From positions 310,001 through 374,000 of the forward strand of contig JADJFC010000003.1 of the NCBI GenBank assembly GCA_016708785.1: a stretch of DNA of 64,000 nt, read 5' to 3'. This stretch comes from Bacteroidota bacterium (GTDB lineage Bacteria; Bacteroidota; Bacteroidia; AKYH767-A; 2013-40CM-41-45). The translations under genes were made by a program, and so were the position numbers. This document shows positions 44,572-53,718 of this stretch, in pieces; the stretch's first letter is position 1, and every line of letters begins with the position of its first letter. The notes beneath the pieces were generated by a model. It did not search any database, was not told the DNA's origin, and saw only the letters and a program-made list of their open reading frames with translations.

Positions 44572-46842
44572 CTATACGTGCTTCCTCGACTGTGCATCTA
44601 CCACAGCGATCGTAACCATATTTACGATCTCGCGAACAGAACTACCAAGTTGAAGAACGTGAACAGGTTTTTTCATTCCTAATAAAATCGGCCCGATGGC
44701 TTCTGCAGCACCCATTTCCTGTGATAATTTGTATGCGATATTCCCTGATTCAAGATTCGGGAATATCAAAACGTTTGCTCCTTCATTTGCAAACTCGCAA
44801 AACGGAAAGTTGTCTGAAAGAAGCGACGGATTCAAAGCAAAATTTGCCTGTAATTCTCCGTCAACCATCATTCCCGGATATTTCTGGTGAAGGATTGCAA
44901 CAGCATCACGAACTTTTTGTGCAGACGGATCGCTCGAAGAACCGAAGTTGGAGAATGATAACAATGCAATTCGTGGTTTAATGTTGAACTGCTGCACGGC
45001 CCATGCTGTAAGCACAGTGATCTCAGCAAGATCTTCAGCAGTCGGATTCACATTTACTGTAGTATCTGCAAAAAAGATCGGACCTTTTTTCGTAACCATG
45101 ATATACATGCCTGCAACCTTATTTACGGATTCTTGCGTACCGATAATTTGTAATGCAGGACGAATTGTATCGCCATATTTTCTAGTCAGTCCGGAGATCA
45201 TTGCATCCGCTTCTCCAACATCGACCATCATTGCTCCGTAATAATTACGTTCATTCATGATCTTCTTGGCTTCATACAACGTTAATCCACGTCGTTTTCG
45301 TTTATGAAAAAGTAATTCGCCGAAATAATTTCGATGCTCTTCTTCAACGCGTGGATCAATGATCGGCGTATCTCCCAGATCAAGATTGTTTTCTTCAATT
45401 AGTCTGCGGATCTTTTCTTTGTTTCCTAGCAATATTGGCTTGGCAATTCCTTCGTCACGCACTATCTGTGCTGCTTTAAGGATCTTATATGTATCCGCTT
45501 CAGTGAATACTATTCGTTGAGGATGTTGTTTTGCTTTGCTTGTAATAACACGAATCAATTTATTGTCGAGCCCTAATCGTTTTCGTAACTCGTCACTGTA
45601 CTTGTCCCAGTTTTTGATCGGCGTTTGCGCAACGCCTGAATCCATTGCAGCTTTTGCAACAGCAGGCGCCACAGTTGTGATCAATCTTGGATCTAATGGT
45701 TTTGGTATGATGTAATCTGTGCCAAACGTAATATTCTTAGCATTGTAAGCAAGATTCACAATTTCAGGAACGGGTTCTTTTGCAAGTTCAGCAATAGCAC
45801 GAACTGCTGCTAATTTCATTTCTTCGTTGATCTGAGTGGCTCTGACATCGAGTGCTCCACGGAAAATAAAGGGAAAACCTAAGACATTATTCACCTGATT
45901 AGGAAAATCGGAACGACCGGTAGCGATAATAATATCCTCTCTTGAATCACGTGCGTCATTGTAAGTGATTTCAGGATCCGGATTGGCCAATGCAAAAACG
46001 ATTGCTTTTTTTGCCATCGATTTTACCATTTCTTTTGAAACAATATTTCCTTTTGAAAGTCCTAGAAAAACATCTGCGTTTTTCATTGCTTCATCAAGGG
46101 TATGGATATCTCTTTTTGTAGCGAAAAGTTTTTTATTATCATCGAGGTCAGATCTGTCGGCACGGATAACTCCTGTACTGTCCAGCATCACAATGTTTTC
46201 TTGCTTTGCTCCTAATGCGATGTATAATTTAGCACATGAAATCGCTGAGGCACCCGCGCCACTAACAACAATTTTTACTTCATTTATTTTTTTACGTGCA
46301 AGTTCCAGCGCATTAATTAAAGCCGCTGCTGAAATGATTGCAGTTCCATGCTGATCATCGTGCATGATAGGAATCTTCAATTCGTTCTTAAGTCGTTTTT
46401 CTATCTCAAAACATTCCGGAGCTTTTATGTCTTCCAGATTGATTCCTCCAAAAGTGGGTGAAATTGCTTTGACACATTCTACAAATTTGTCTACATCTGT
46501 TTCGTTGACTTCTATATCAAATACGTCTATGTCTGCAAAGATTTTAAAAAGTAAACCCTTTCCTTCCATCACCGGTTTAGATGCTTCCGGACCAATATTT
46601 CCAAGTCCTAAAACCGCTGTTCCGTTACTGATCACTGCGACTAAATTTCCTTTTGCTGTGTACTTGTACACGTCATCTATGTTTTCTGCAATTGCTAAAC
46701 ATGGATCTGCAACTCCGGGAGAGTATGCTAATGAAAGATCTCGCTGTGAACTATATGGTTTCGAGGGAATGACTTCAATTTTACCCGGACGTCCTTGTGA
46801 ATGATAATCGAGTGCTTCCTGGCTAAGATTTTTTTTGCTCAT
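44572..46842 (-). CDS. maeB: NADP-type malic enzyme with phosphotransacetylase-like C-terminus
   Basis: 756 residues. The N-terminal malic enzyme part (1 to about 430) has SLAYSPGVADPCLAI, the NAD-binding VVSGAGASAISCAKLY near 190 and ATGRSDFPNQVNNVLGFPFIFRGALD. The C-terminal part (about 430-756) resembles phosphate acetyltransferase (VFTEADTYKILKAAQIV, then MISGLTRKYGDTIRPALQII), as in MaeB, where it is thought to be regulatory. Decarboxylates malate to pyruvate. Upstream of ruvA-sprA in the usual order. Confidence 0.94.
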   Translation of the reverse strand: MSKKNLSQEALDYHSQGRPGKIEVIPSKPYSSQRDLSLAYSPGVADPCLAIAENIDDVYKYTAKGNLVAVISNGTAVLGLGNIGPEASKPVMEGKGLLFKIFADIDVFDIEVNETDVDKFVECVKAISPTFGGINLEDIKAPECFEIEKRLKNELKIPIMHDDQHGTAIISAAALINALELARKKINEVKIVVSGAGASAISCAKLYIALGAKQENIVMLDSTGVIRADRSDLDDNKKLFATKRDIHTLDEAMKNADVFLGLSKGNIVSKEMVKSMAKKAIVFALANPDPEITYNDARDSREDIIIATGRSDFPNQVNNVLGFPFIFRGALDVRATQINEEMKLAAVRAIAELAKEPVPEIVNLAYNAKNITFGTDYIIPKPLDPRLITTVAPAVAKAAMDSGVAQTPIKNWDKYSDELRKRLGLDNKLIRVITSKAKQHPQRIVFTEADTYKILKAAQIVRDEGIAKPILLGNKEKIRRLIEENNLDLGDTPIIDPRVEEEHRNYFGELLFHKRKRRGLTLYEAKKIMNERNYYGAMMVDVGEADAMISGLTRKYGDTIRPALQIIGTQESVNKVAGMYIMVTKKGPIFFADTTVNVNPTAEDLAEITVLTAWAVQQFNIKPRIALLSFSNFGSSSDPSAQKVRDAVAILHQKYPGMMVDGELQANFALNPSLLSDNFPFCEFANEGANVLIFPNLESGNIAYKLSQEMGAAEAIGPILLGMKKPVHVLQLGSSVREIVNMVTIAVVDAQSRKHV

Positions 46843-46881
46843 TATATTATGGGAGAACTTATTTTTGGTTTAAGACTAAAA

Positions 46882-46905
46882 AAGCACCTGAGATTTCAGG
46901 TGCTT
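46882..46905 (-). terminator. Rho-independent terminator after the T9SS gene
   Basis: AAGCACCTGA (46882-46891) pairs with TCAGGTGCTT (46896-46905) around GATT; read on the minus strand it is followed by a T-run (A-tract 46878-46881). Ends the transcript of the gene at 46952-47674. Confidence 0.8.
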
Positions 46906-46951
46906 CAAAGATTCAATTATTTTTCTTTAAAAGGCAAACTTATTTGCCGGA

Positions 46952-47674
46952 TTAATTATGTGCTATTACCAGTTTTTTAGTTGAAACCGGTTTGCCATTG
47001 TTCATCAGCGTGTATACATAAACTCCTGAAGAAAGATCAGATGTAGAAAGTACCATTGTTGATTGAGCATTCGTTAAGTTATATTCTTTTACTATAGTTC
47101 CAAGCATATTATAGATCACCAAACGGCCATCTTTCAATGCCGGTACTTTGTAATTGATGTTTGTAAATGTGTTAGCAGGATTAGGACTTGCTGTAGAAAG
47201 ACTTCCTTTAGAAAGTTCGTTTACGCCTGAAGTAAGAACATCGAACGTGATATCAGCAGAAACCATATCAGTAGGATTGTTCATGTCAAAGAAGGTGTAT
47301 GTTATTGTACTTGAACCGGCGATGCCGTTCGGGTAAATATAGCTGTGGAAACTGTTCAAGTCAATTGATCTTCCTGCAACGATCAATGGATCAAGTGTAG
47401 TGGGATCAAGATCACAAACTGTTGTATCGTAACACAATGCCCAGCAATAATAAGTCTGATGTCCGAAAACTACCTGACTATTGTCGCATTCAACCAAAAC
47501 CATAAGGTCAGAATTGTTTGTGTTTTCAATCTCCAAATGAGCTTCTAAGCGAGCATCTGAAACCACACCCTGAACAGTAAATTGTCCACCTGGTACACTA
47601 AGACTTTGGGATTTCACCCAACCTGAAACCATTAAAAGGGCGCCGAAGAATAGAATTTTTGTAATTTTTTGCAT
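46952..47674 (-). CDS. Small T9SS type A sorting-domain protein
   Basis: 240 residues from ATG 47674 (MQKITKILFFGALLMVSGWVKSQ signal peptide); a frame 11 codons longer exists. A single beta domain of about 135 residues (GQFTVQGVVSDARLEAHLEI, with Cys-containing YCWALCYDTTVCDL) is followed by a T9SS sorting domain (SPNPANTFTNINYKVP, ending KPVSTKKLVIAHN). Secreted; function unknown. Divergent from another T9SS gene across a 353-base spacer. Confidence 0.8.
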   Translation of the reverse strand: MQKITKILFFGALLMVSGWVKSQSLSVPGGQFTVQGVVSDARLEAHLEIENTNNSDLMVLVECDNSQVVFGHQTYYCWALCYDTTVCDLDPTTLDPLIVAGRSIDLNSFHSYIYPNGIAGSSTITYTFFDMNNPTDMVSADITFDVLTSGVNELSKGSLSTASPNPANTFTNINYKVPALKDGRLVIYNMLGTIVKEYNLTNAQSTMVLSTSDLSSGVYVYTLMNNGKPVSTKKLVIAHN

Positions 47675-48027
47675 TGTATTTTTTTTAGGAATTACAAATA
47701 TAATCATTATTGAATTGGTTCCAACAGAATTTCACATCCTTGACCGTAGCCCTAAAAAAATGACACAAAAGTGTAAAAACTCGAGGTGGATCAATAAAGA
47801 GATCAATTGTCATAATTACAAAAATGATTGTAAAAAGGCTTGTTTAAGTGTAAAAACGGCGAGATTTTGATAATGAATCTTCTTTAAAGCGATTTGAAAT
47901 TGGGCGTAAATGAAGTTTAGTTAGGAGCGTGAATATGAATGATGATTTTTGTTCTTGGAATTCATTTTTTTTTTGCCTTATTTGCATTGTAATTCTGCTG
48001 AACTTATTACATTCATCTAACCAAAAC
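47675..48027. other. Divergent promoter region between two T9SS genes
   Basis: About 350 AT-rich bases with promoters expected on both strands. No perfect TANNTTTG in good position was found and no gene is seen; one frame is open from 47929 into the next gene but has no cargo-like sequence before 48028. The motif AAGTGTAAAAAC occurs twice (about 47770 and 47848). Confidence 0.45.
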
Positions 48028-49902
48028 ATGAAAAAAATTACTCTATTACTTGCCATTACTTTGGCCGGCTCTACTGCATTTGCGCAGTCTGAGCGTCTAG
48101 TGTTATTCGAAGAGTTTACTCAGGCATCTTGTCCGCCATGTGCTTCGACAAACCCATCGCTGAATGCGATGTTGAATGCTCATCCGAGCGAAGTTGTTTC
48201 AATTAAATATCAAACTGACTGGCCGGGGTCGGACGTAATGAACGTTCATAATCCTGCACAGGTTGATACACGTGTTGCTTATTACAGCGTTACAGGTGTA
48301 CCGGGTGGAGAACTTGATGGTGGTGTTGGATTCTCAGGTCAACCTGCTAATATGAATTATGGAGATATTGCTGCTCGTTATTCAACTCCTTCACCTTTTA
48401 CTATTGATGTAGACTTTCATTTATCTGCAACGCTGGATACACTTTACGGTCATGCAATGATTCGTTGTACTGAAGCCGTACCGGGTGGTGTAAACGTAGC
48501 CCACATGGTCGTAATTGAAAGAAACATTTACTTCACGTCCGCTAATCCTCCGGGAACTAACGGTGAACTTGAATTCGAAGGTGTGATGAAAAGAATGCTT
48601 CCTTCAGATGCAGGAACTCCTGTAGCTTCAAATTGGGCAATAGGTGATTCTATGGAATTGAATTATGCCTGGAAGCTTGCCAATGTATATGACATTAACC
48701 AATTAGGACTTGTCGTATTCATTCAAAACAATACAAATAAAGAAGTATATCAGGCTGGTTATATGAAACCACAGATGACGAACAATGCAGGTGTTCTTGA
48801 CATTTCAGGATTGGCAGCTATTCAGTGTACTCCTGACGTTACGCCTTCTGTTGTTCTTCATAACTACGCTATCTCAGATCTTACTTCTGTAGATATCAAT
48901 TACTATTTTGATTCAAATGCTCCAACAGTTTATAACTGGACTGGAACACTTGCTCCAGATGCTGATGTTACAATCACATTGCCGACGTTAACTCCCGGAA
49001 CAGGATCTCATGTTTTCCATGCTTCAACAAGTAATCCAAATGCAGGTACAGATCAAGACACTCACAACGATGCTGAACAACGTAATACTACTATCTACAG
49101 TTCGAATGTGACATCTCCGGTTTCTGCTGACTTCTTAGCAGTTGCATTCCCTCCTGCAGGTTTTGCAGTTGAGAACGTAGATGGTGATTCTTATACTTGG
49201 GCACGTTCTGCTTATGGTCACAATGGTGCCGGTAGTGCTAAAATGAATTTCTATAGCGCAGCTGATGGAACAATCGATAATCTTTATGCTCCTAAATTTG
49301 ATTTCTCAAATGCAATCGCAGGTGCTCAATTGACATTTGAAGTTGCTCACGCTCCATATTCTTCTGCTTACAATGACAGAATTCAAGTAAACGTATCTTC
49401 TAATTGTGGTGCTACTTGGACTAACGTATATGACAAAGCAGGTTCTGTATTAGCTACTACTGCTGCAACAACTTCAGCTTACAATCCAACTGCAGCTCAG
49501 TGGAGACTTGAAACAGTTTCTTTAGATCAGTTCATTGGTGCTTCTGAACTTTTAGTACAATTCAAAGGAATGAGTGCTTATGGAAACAATGCTTATATCG
49601 ATAATATCAATATTACTGATGGTACTGTTTCTGTTCCTGTCACTTTATTCAATTCAGGAATCGAATTATACCCGAATCCTGCAAGAAATGAGGCATATTT
49701 GAATGCGAATCTTGCAAAAGCGTCTGATCTTCAGGTTACTCTTCTTAACTCAATCGGTGCTGTTGTTAAAACGTTTGCATTCGAATCAGTTACTAATCAG
49801 ATTCTGAAACTTGACTTAACAGGTCTTGCTAAAGGAACTTATGTAGTTAATATCACAAGCGGGTCAGATGTTTTCAATACTCGTTTGAACATTACAGAAT
49901 AA
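48028..49902 (+). CDS. T9SS secreted protein with Omp28/thioredoxin-like N-terminal domain
   Basis: 624 residues from ATG 48028. Signal peptide MKKITLLLAITLAGSTAFAQ, then a thioredoxin-like Omp28-type domain: LVLFEEFTQASCPPCAST with Cys35 and Cys38, and PGGELDGG. A middle of beta domains (choice-of-anchor or MAM-like DFSNAIAGAQLTFEVAHAP) follows, and a T9SS sorting domain (LYPNPARNEAYLN, ending FNTRLNITE). It heads a run of redox-like genes, ended by a strong terminator 25 bases later. Confidence 0.85.
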   Translation: MKKITLLLAITLAGSTAFAQSERLVLFEEFTQASCPPCASTNPSLNAMLNAHPSEVVSIKYQTDWPGSDVMNVHNPAQVDTRVAYYSVTGVPGGELDGGVGFSGQPANMNYGDIAARYSTPSPFTIDVDFHLSATLDTLYGHAMIRCTEAVPGGVNVAHMVVIERNIYFTSANPPGTNGELEFEGVMKRMLPSDAGTPVASNWAIGDSMELNYAWKLANVYDINQLGLVVFIQNNTNKEVYQAGYMKPQMTNNAGVLDISGLAAIQCTPDVTPSVVLHNYAISDLTSVDINYYFDSNAPTVYNWTGTLAPDADVTITLPTLTPGTGSHVFHASTSNPNAGTDQDTHNDAEQRNTTIYSSNVTSPVSADFLAVAFPPAGFAVENVDGDSYTWARSAYGHNGAGSAKMNFYSAADGTIDNLYAPKFDFSNAIAGAQLTFEVAHAPYSSAYNDRIQVNVSSNCGATWTNVYDKAGSVLATTAATTSAYNPTAAQWRLETVSLDQFIGASELLVQFKGMSAYGNNAYIDNINITDGTVSVPVTLFNSGIELYPNPARNEAYLNANLAKASDLQVTLLNSIGAVVKTFAFESVTNQILKLDLTGLAKGTYVVNITSGSDVFNTRLNITE

Positions 49903-49926
49903 TACTCATATTTGTATAAATGAATT

Positions 49927-49957
49927 AAAAGGGACTTAAGTAATTAAGTCCCTTTTT
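49927..49957 (+). terminator. Strong rho-independent terminator
   Basis: AAAAGGGACTTAA (49927-49939) pairs with TTAAGTCCCTTTT (49944-49956) around GTAA, then a T-run. Confidence 0.9.
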
Positions 49958-49982
49958 CATTTTTAAAATCCAATATCTGACT

Positions 49983-50504
49983 ATGAAAAAAATCCTCATT
50001 ATTTGTTTATTGCTATCAGCGAATCTTGCATTCGCTCAGGAAAATGAAAAAGCTACATCGCAATCTATTCCTGATGTCGCATTGAAAAACCTAAGTGGTC
50101 AATCCGTTAATACCTCTACATTCAGTAACGATGGTAAACCTATGATCATCGATTTTTGGGCTACATGGTGTAAACCTTGTATTGAAGAGCTAAATGCAAT
50201 TAATGAACTTTATCCTGATTGGAAAAAGGAAACGGGTGTTAAATTAATCGCTGTTTCTCTCGATGATGCAAAGACGATGAACCGTGTTGCTCCTTTTGTG
50301 AACGGAAGAAATTGGCCTTATGAATTCTATATCGATCAAAATGCAGATTTCAAAAGAGCAATGAATGTTAACATGCCTCCTCATACATTTGTTATCGATG
50401 GAAAAGGAAATATCGTTTGGCAACATGTCGGCTTTGCAGAAGGGAATGAAGAAGAATTGTTTGAAATAGTGAAAAAAGTTGCCGCAGGTTTGCCATTAAA
50501 CTAA
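49983..50504 (+). CDS. TlpA-type thiol-disulfide oxidoreductase
   Basis: 173 residues. Signal peptide (MKKILIICLLLSANLAFAQ), then an AhpC/TSA-thioredoxin fold with IIDFWATWCKPCIEEL: catalytic Cys63 and Cys66 and the cis-Pro region NMPPHTFVIDGKGNIV near 135. Periplasmic reductase of the TlpA/ResA group. Operon with the DUF6029, Omp28 and barrel genes downstream (gaps 13, 4 and an overlap). Confidence 0.9.
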   Translation: MKKILIICLLLSANLAFAQENEKATSQSIPDVALKNLSGQSVNTSTFSNDGKPMIIDFWATWCKPCIEELNAINELYPDWKKETGVKLIAVSLDDAKTMNRVAPFVNGRNWPYEFYIDQNADFKRAMNVNMPPHTFVIDGKGNIVWQHVGFAEGNEEELFEIVKKVAAGLPLN

Positions 50505-50517
50505 TTAAACTAAAAAC

Positions 50518-52143
50518 GTGATAAAAAGATTTACCTTCATTGCATTACTATTATTGAATGTAATTAATGCACACTCACAAGGACTTTTGAATTCAAATAT
50601 TCATGGTAATTTTGAATTCAACGGGCAGTATTATTTTCAGGATTCTGTGATCGGCGCACCTGATGTCCCGGAAAAATTCCTGAACAATTCTTTTCTAAAT
50701 CTGAATTATGAGTATCAGGATTTCTATGCCGGATTGCGTTATGAAAGTTACAGAAATCCTTTGCTAGGTTTCGAACGTGATTATACCGGTAGCGGAATTC
50801 CATTCTGGTTTGTCAGATATAAAAAAGATGCAATCGAAGTTACGGCAGGTAATTTTTATGAGCAATTCGGAAATGGACTAGTACTTCGTAGTTATGAAGA
50901 CCGAGGACTTGGATATGATAATGCCATCAATGGAGTAAGAGTGAAATTTACTCCAATTGCAGGTGTTACTTTTAAAGGACTCGTTGGTGTTCAACGAAAT
51001 TTTTTTACCGTTGGTGAAGGAATTGTACGCGCAGCCGATGTTGACTGGAATCTGAATGAAAGCATCAAAAAGTGGAAAGACAAAAAAACACAAGTGATAC
51101 TGGGAGGAAGCTTTGTAAGTAAATTCCAGATCGATGATGATAACACATATATACTTCCTGAAAATGTTGCTAACGGTTCCGGCCGTTTCAATGTACTTCG
51201 CGGAGGCTGGAATATTGGTGGTGAGGTTGCCTATAAAATCAACGATCCGTCTTATACTAATGGGTATATCTACAAGCCGGGTTCTGCTGTTTTGCTGACA
51301 GCTACTTATTCTAAACCCGGATTCGGTTTTAATTTTGGTATCAAGAGAATTGATAATATGAGTTATCGTTCTGATCGGAATGCAGTATTAAATAGTTTGA
51401 TCATAAATTATCTGCCTGCGATGACGAAGACGCATACTTATATCCTTGCTTCTTTTTATCCTTATGCAACCCAACCTAATGGCGAATTTGGAATTCAAGC
51501 AGAAACTTTCTATCATATCAAAGAAGGTAAATTTTTAGGCGGAGCGAGAGGAGCAGATCTTTCTATCAATTATTCTCGCGCACAAAGCATCGATAAACAA
51601 CCGACTGCTGATCCGACTGAAGGATATACATCAGAATTTTTTAAAGGGGGCGATGCGGTATATTTTGAAGACTTTAATGTAGAGTTTAACACTAAGATCA
51701 GAAAAGATCTGAGAATGATCTTGACCTACGTTTATCTCAATTATAATAAGGATGTGATCGAAGGCCGCCCCGGTTTCGGACACGTATATAGTCACATTGG
51801 AATCGCAGAATTCAACTGGAAGATCAATACAAAACGTAGCTTCAGAACAGAATTACAACATCTCTATACAAAACAAGATGATGGCAGTTGGGCATTATTC
51901 CTGGCCGAATATTCAGTTACACCTCATTGGTTCCTTGCCGGTTTTGATGAATATAATTATGGTAACGATGATGAAGATCGTAAATTCAATTATTTCAATT
52001 TGTCAATGGGTTATACCAATAAAGCAAATAGAATTTCCGTTGGGTATGGTAGACAACGCGCCGGTTTATTGTGCGTAGGTGGTGTCTGCAGGACGGTTCC
52101 TGCATCAAATGGTTTCACAATATCAGTAACAAGTAGTTTCTAA
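50518..52143 (+). CDS. DUF6029-like outer-membrane protein
   Basis: 541 residues, GTG start at 50518. Signal peptide (MIKRFTFIALLLLNVINAHSQ), then strand-rich sequence with many aromatic and charged residues (NFEFNGQYYFQDS, then NYEYQDFYAGLRYESYRNPLLGFE) and a C-terminal SNGFTISVTSSF, as in outer-membrane barrels. DUF6029 is, as far as I recall, the family assigned to this Bacteroidota type. It sits between TlpA and the Omp28 lipoprotein, so a link to extracytoplasmic redox or to secretion is likely but unproven. Confidence 0.72.
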   Translation: MIKRFTFIALLLLNVINAHSQGLLNSNIHGNFEFNGQYYFQDSVIGAPDVPEKFLNNSFLNLNYEYQDFYAGLRYESYRNPLLGFERDYTGSGIPFWFVRYKKDAIEVTAGNFYEQFGNGLVLRSYEDRGLGYDNAINGVRVKFTPIAGVTFKGLVGVQRNFFTVGEGIVRAADVDWNLNESIKKWKDKKTQVILGGSFVSKFQIDDDNTYILPENVANGSGRFNVLRGGWNIGGEVAYKINDPSYTNGYIYKPGSAVLLTATYSKPGFGFNFGIKRIDNMSYRSDRNAVLNSLIINYLPAMTKTHTYILASFYPYATQPNGEFGIQAETFYHIKEGKFLGGARGADLSINYSRAQSIDKQPTADPTEGYTSEFFKGGDAVYFEDFNVEFNTKIRKDLRMILTYVYLNYNKDVIEGRPGFGHVYSHIGIAEFNWKINTKRSFRTELQHLYTKQDDGSWALFLAEYSVTPHWFLAGFDEYNYGNDDEDRKFNYFNLSMGYTNKANRISVGYGRQRAGLLCVGGVCRTVPASNGFTISVTSSF

Positions 52144-52147
52144 GAAG

Positions 52148-53077
52148 ATGAAAAAAATAAATTATTATTTCGCAATTGCTGTTTTATCACTTGTCGTTTA
52201 CGGATGTGATAAGATTGAAGGCCCAAGACTTGAAGACGATAATTCAGGAGTTTCTTATGGAGATAATCTTATCATTGTAGATGGAGATTCAATTTTATTC
52301 GAAGAAGATACCTCTGCCGCAGTTCAGCGTGTTTTGGTCGAAGAATTTACCGGGCATCTTTGTGGTACCTGTCCACCGGCCGGTAAAATGTTGAACGATT
52401 CAATGCGCATATTATTTGGTGACCAAATGGTTGTTGTATCTATACATGCTGGAAACTTTGCAGAAGTTTGTCCTTCCGCTTTGGATTGTCCTTCTGCAGC
52501 GCCAAGCGGTTCTTTTGAAACTGATTTTCGTTGTGATGTAGGAAATGCACTCTATACTCAATTTGGAATCACGGCTAATCCTCTTGCAATGATAAATCGT
52601 GTAGGTTATCCGACATCGCATAAGAAATCGTATTTGTCATGGAAAAATTGGGCTTCTACAGAATTAAGTATGCCTCCAACGATAAAACTAAGAAGTGAAG
52701 TTTTATATGATGCTGCAACAAGAGTTGTAAAAGCTGCCGTGAGAACCGAAATGCTTGCTGCTTATACAGGGAATTTGAAGGTTCAAATGGAAATTGTTGA
52801 AGATAGTTTGGTTGATTGGCAACAATGGTATAATCACACACCACAATATGTTCCGGACTATGTACATCATGATGCTCTTCGTGTAGGAATGAATGGTAAC
52901 AGCGGTGATTCTTTGGTAGCTGATGCAACTATTCCTGCGGGCGAAATTTTCCTTAACGGCTATTTTTCAACACTTGCTGCAAATTGGAATGCTGATAAAT
53001 GTAAAGTAGTTTGTTTTGTTTATGATGCAACTACGATGAAAGTAATTCAGGTTATTGAAGAACATGTTGTAAAATAA
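52148..53077 (+). CDS. Omp28-like thioredoxin-fold lipoprotein
   Basis: 309 residues. Lipoprotein signal ending VVYGC (Cys20). The domain has VLVEEFTGHLCGTCPPAGK with Cys72 and Cys75 in a CGTC motif, like the thioredoxin-type opening of Omp28 proteins. Further Cys pairs (EVCPSALDCPS, DFRCDVG) may form disulfides. Its opening is closely parallel to that of the T9SS protein at 48028, so the two are paralogous domains on different carriers. Overlaps the barrel gene by one base. Confidence 0.85.
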   Translation: MKKINYYFAIAVLSLVVYGCDKIEGPRLEDDNSGVSYGDNLIIVDGDSILFEEDTSAAVQRVLVEEFTGHLCGTCPPAGKMLNDSMRILFGDQMVVVSIHAGNFAEVCPSALDCPSAAPSGSFETDFRCDVGNALYTQFGITANPLAMINRVGYPTSHKKSYLSWKNWASTELSMPPTIKLRSEVLYDAATRVVKAAVRTEMLAAYTGNLKVQMEIVEDSLVDWQQWYNHTPQYVPDYVHHDALRVGMNGNSGDSLVADATIPAGEIFLNGYFSTLAANWNADKCKVVCFVYDATTMKVIQVIEEHVVK

Positions 53078-53670
53078 TGATGGTAAAAAAAATTTCGGTT
53101 TTATTTCTGTTGTTTTTCCCCGGTTTAGTTTTTGCCCAGAGTTTTAATGCCGGTGCCCGCATTGGAATAATTGCAAGTCAGGTCGATGGCGATACCTATG
53201 AAGGTTTCAATAAACCAGGCCTGACGTTTGGCGTTTATGTCAGTAGAAAAATTTCAGACCCTTTTTCAATGCAGTTCGAAATGAATTTTATTCAAAAAGG
53301 AAGCCGAAAACCTGTTGATGAATTTAACCGCACCTATTATTTGATGCGACTCAGTTATATTGAAGTACCATTAATGATCCAATGGCATGCATCAAAGAGC
53401 ATAGATATCTTCGCCGGACCATCATTTGGAGTCTTGTTAAATTCATATGAGGAAACAGAAGCCGGAGAATTCACAGGTCCGGAATTTGAAAAGTATGAAG
53501 TAGCCGGAAGAATTGGATTAGGCTACAAATTATCTGAACAATGGACAGTTGATGCGAGATATTCGATTTCTCTTGCTACAATTCGCCCCTCACCCGCAGG
53601 GTATACTCCTTTTATGGAAAATGGGCAATATAACAGACTGATTGAGATTGGATTCTCGTATCAGTTTTAA
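53077..53670 (+). CDS. Outer-membrane beta-barrel protein (PorT-like)
   Basis: 197 residues. Signal peptide (MMVKKISVLFLLFFPGLVFAQ), then an eight-strand-type barrel: FNAGARIGIIASQVDGDTYEG, LTFGVYVSRKI, YIEVPLMIQWHASKSIDIFAGPSFG without interruption of pattern, ending NRLIEIGFSYQF. Porin-family outer_membrane_beta-barrel_2 type, similar in size to PorT but not assigned to it. Last gene of the TlpA-Omp28 set; TAATG overlap with the preceding gene. Confidence 0.75.
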   Translation: MMVKKISVLFLLFFPGLVFAQSFNAGARIGIIASQVDGDTYEGFNKPGLTFGVYVSRKISDPFSMQFEMNFIQKGSRKPVDEFNRTYYLMRLSYIEVPLMIQWHASKSIDIFAGPSFGVLLNSYEETEAGEFTGPEFEKYEVAGRIGLGYKLSEQWTVDARYSISLATIRPSPAGYTPFMENGQYNRLIEIGFSYQF

Positions 53671-53692
53671 TACATTTTTTATATCTTCGCTA

Positions 53693-53709
53693 TTCCGCTT
53701 TTTGCGGAA
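53693..53709 (+). other. Small hairpin in the deoC leader
   Basis: TTCCGC (53693-53698) pairs with GCGGAA (53704-53709) around TTTTT, 10 bases before the deoC ATG. It could be a weak attenuator or terminator of the barrel gene, but there is no T-run after it. Confidence 0.35.
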
Positions 53710-53718
53710 CTATTCATT

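Noticed and set aside
47929..48027. N-terminal extension of the T9SS/Omp28 gene
   Set aside because: A complete signal peptide starts at 48028; the upstream part shows no coding features.
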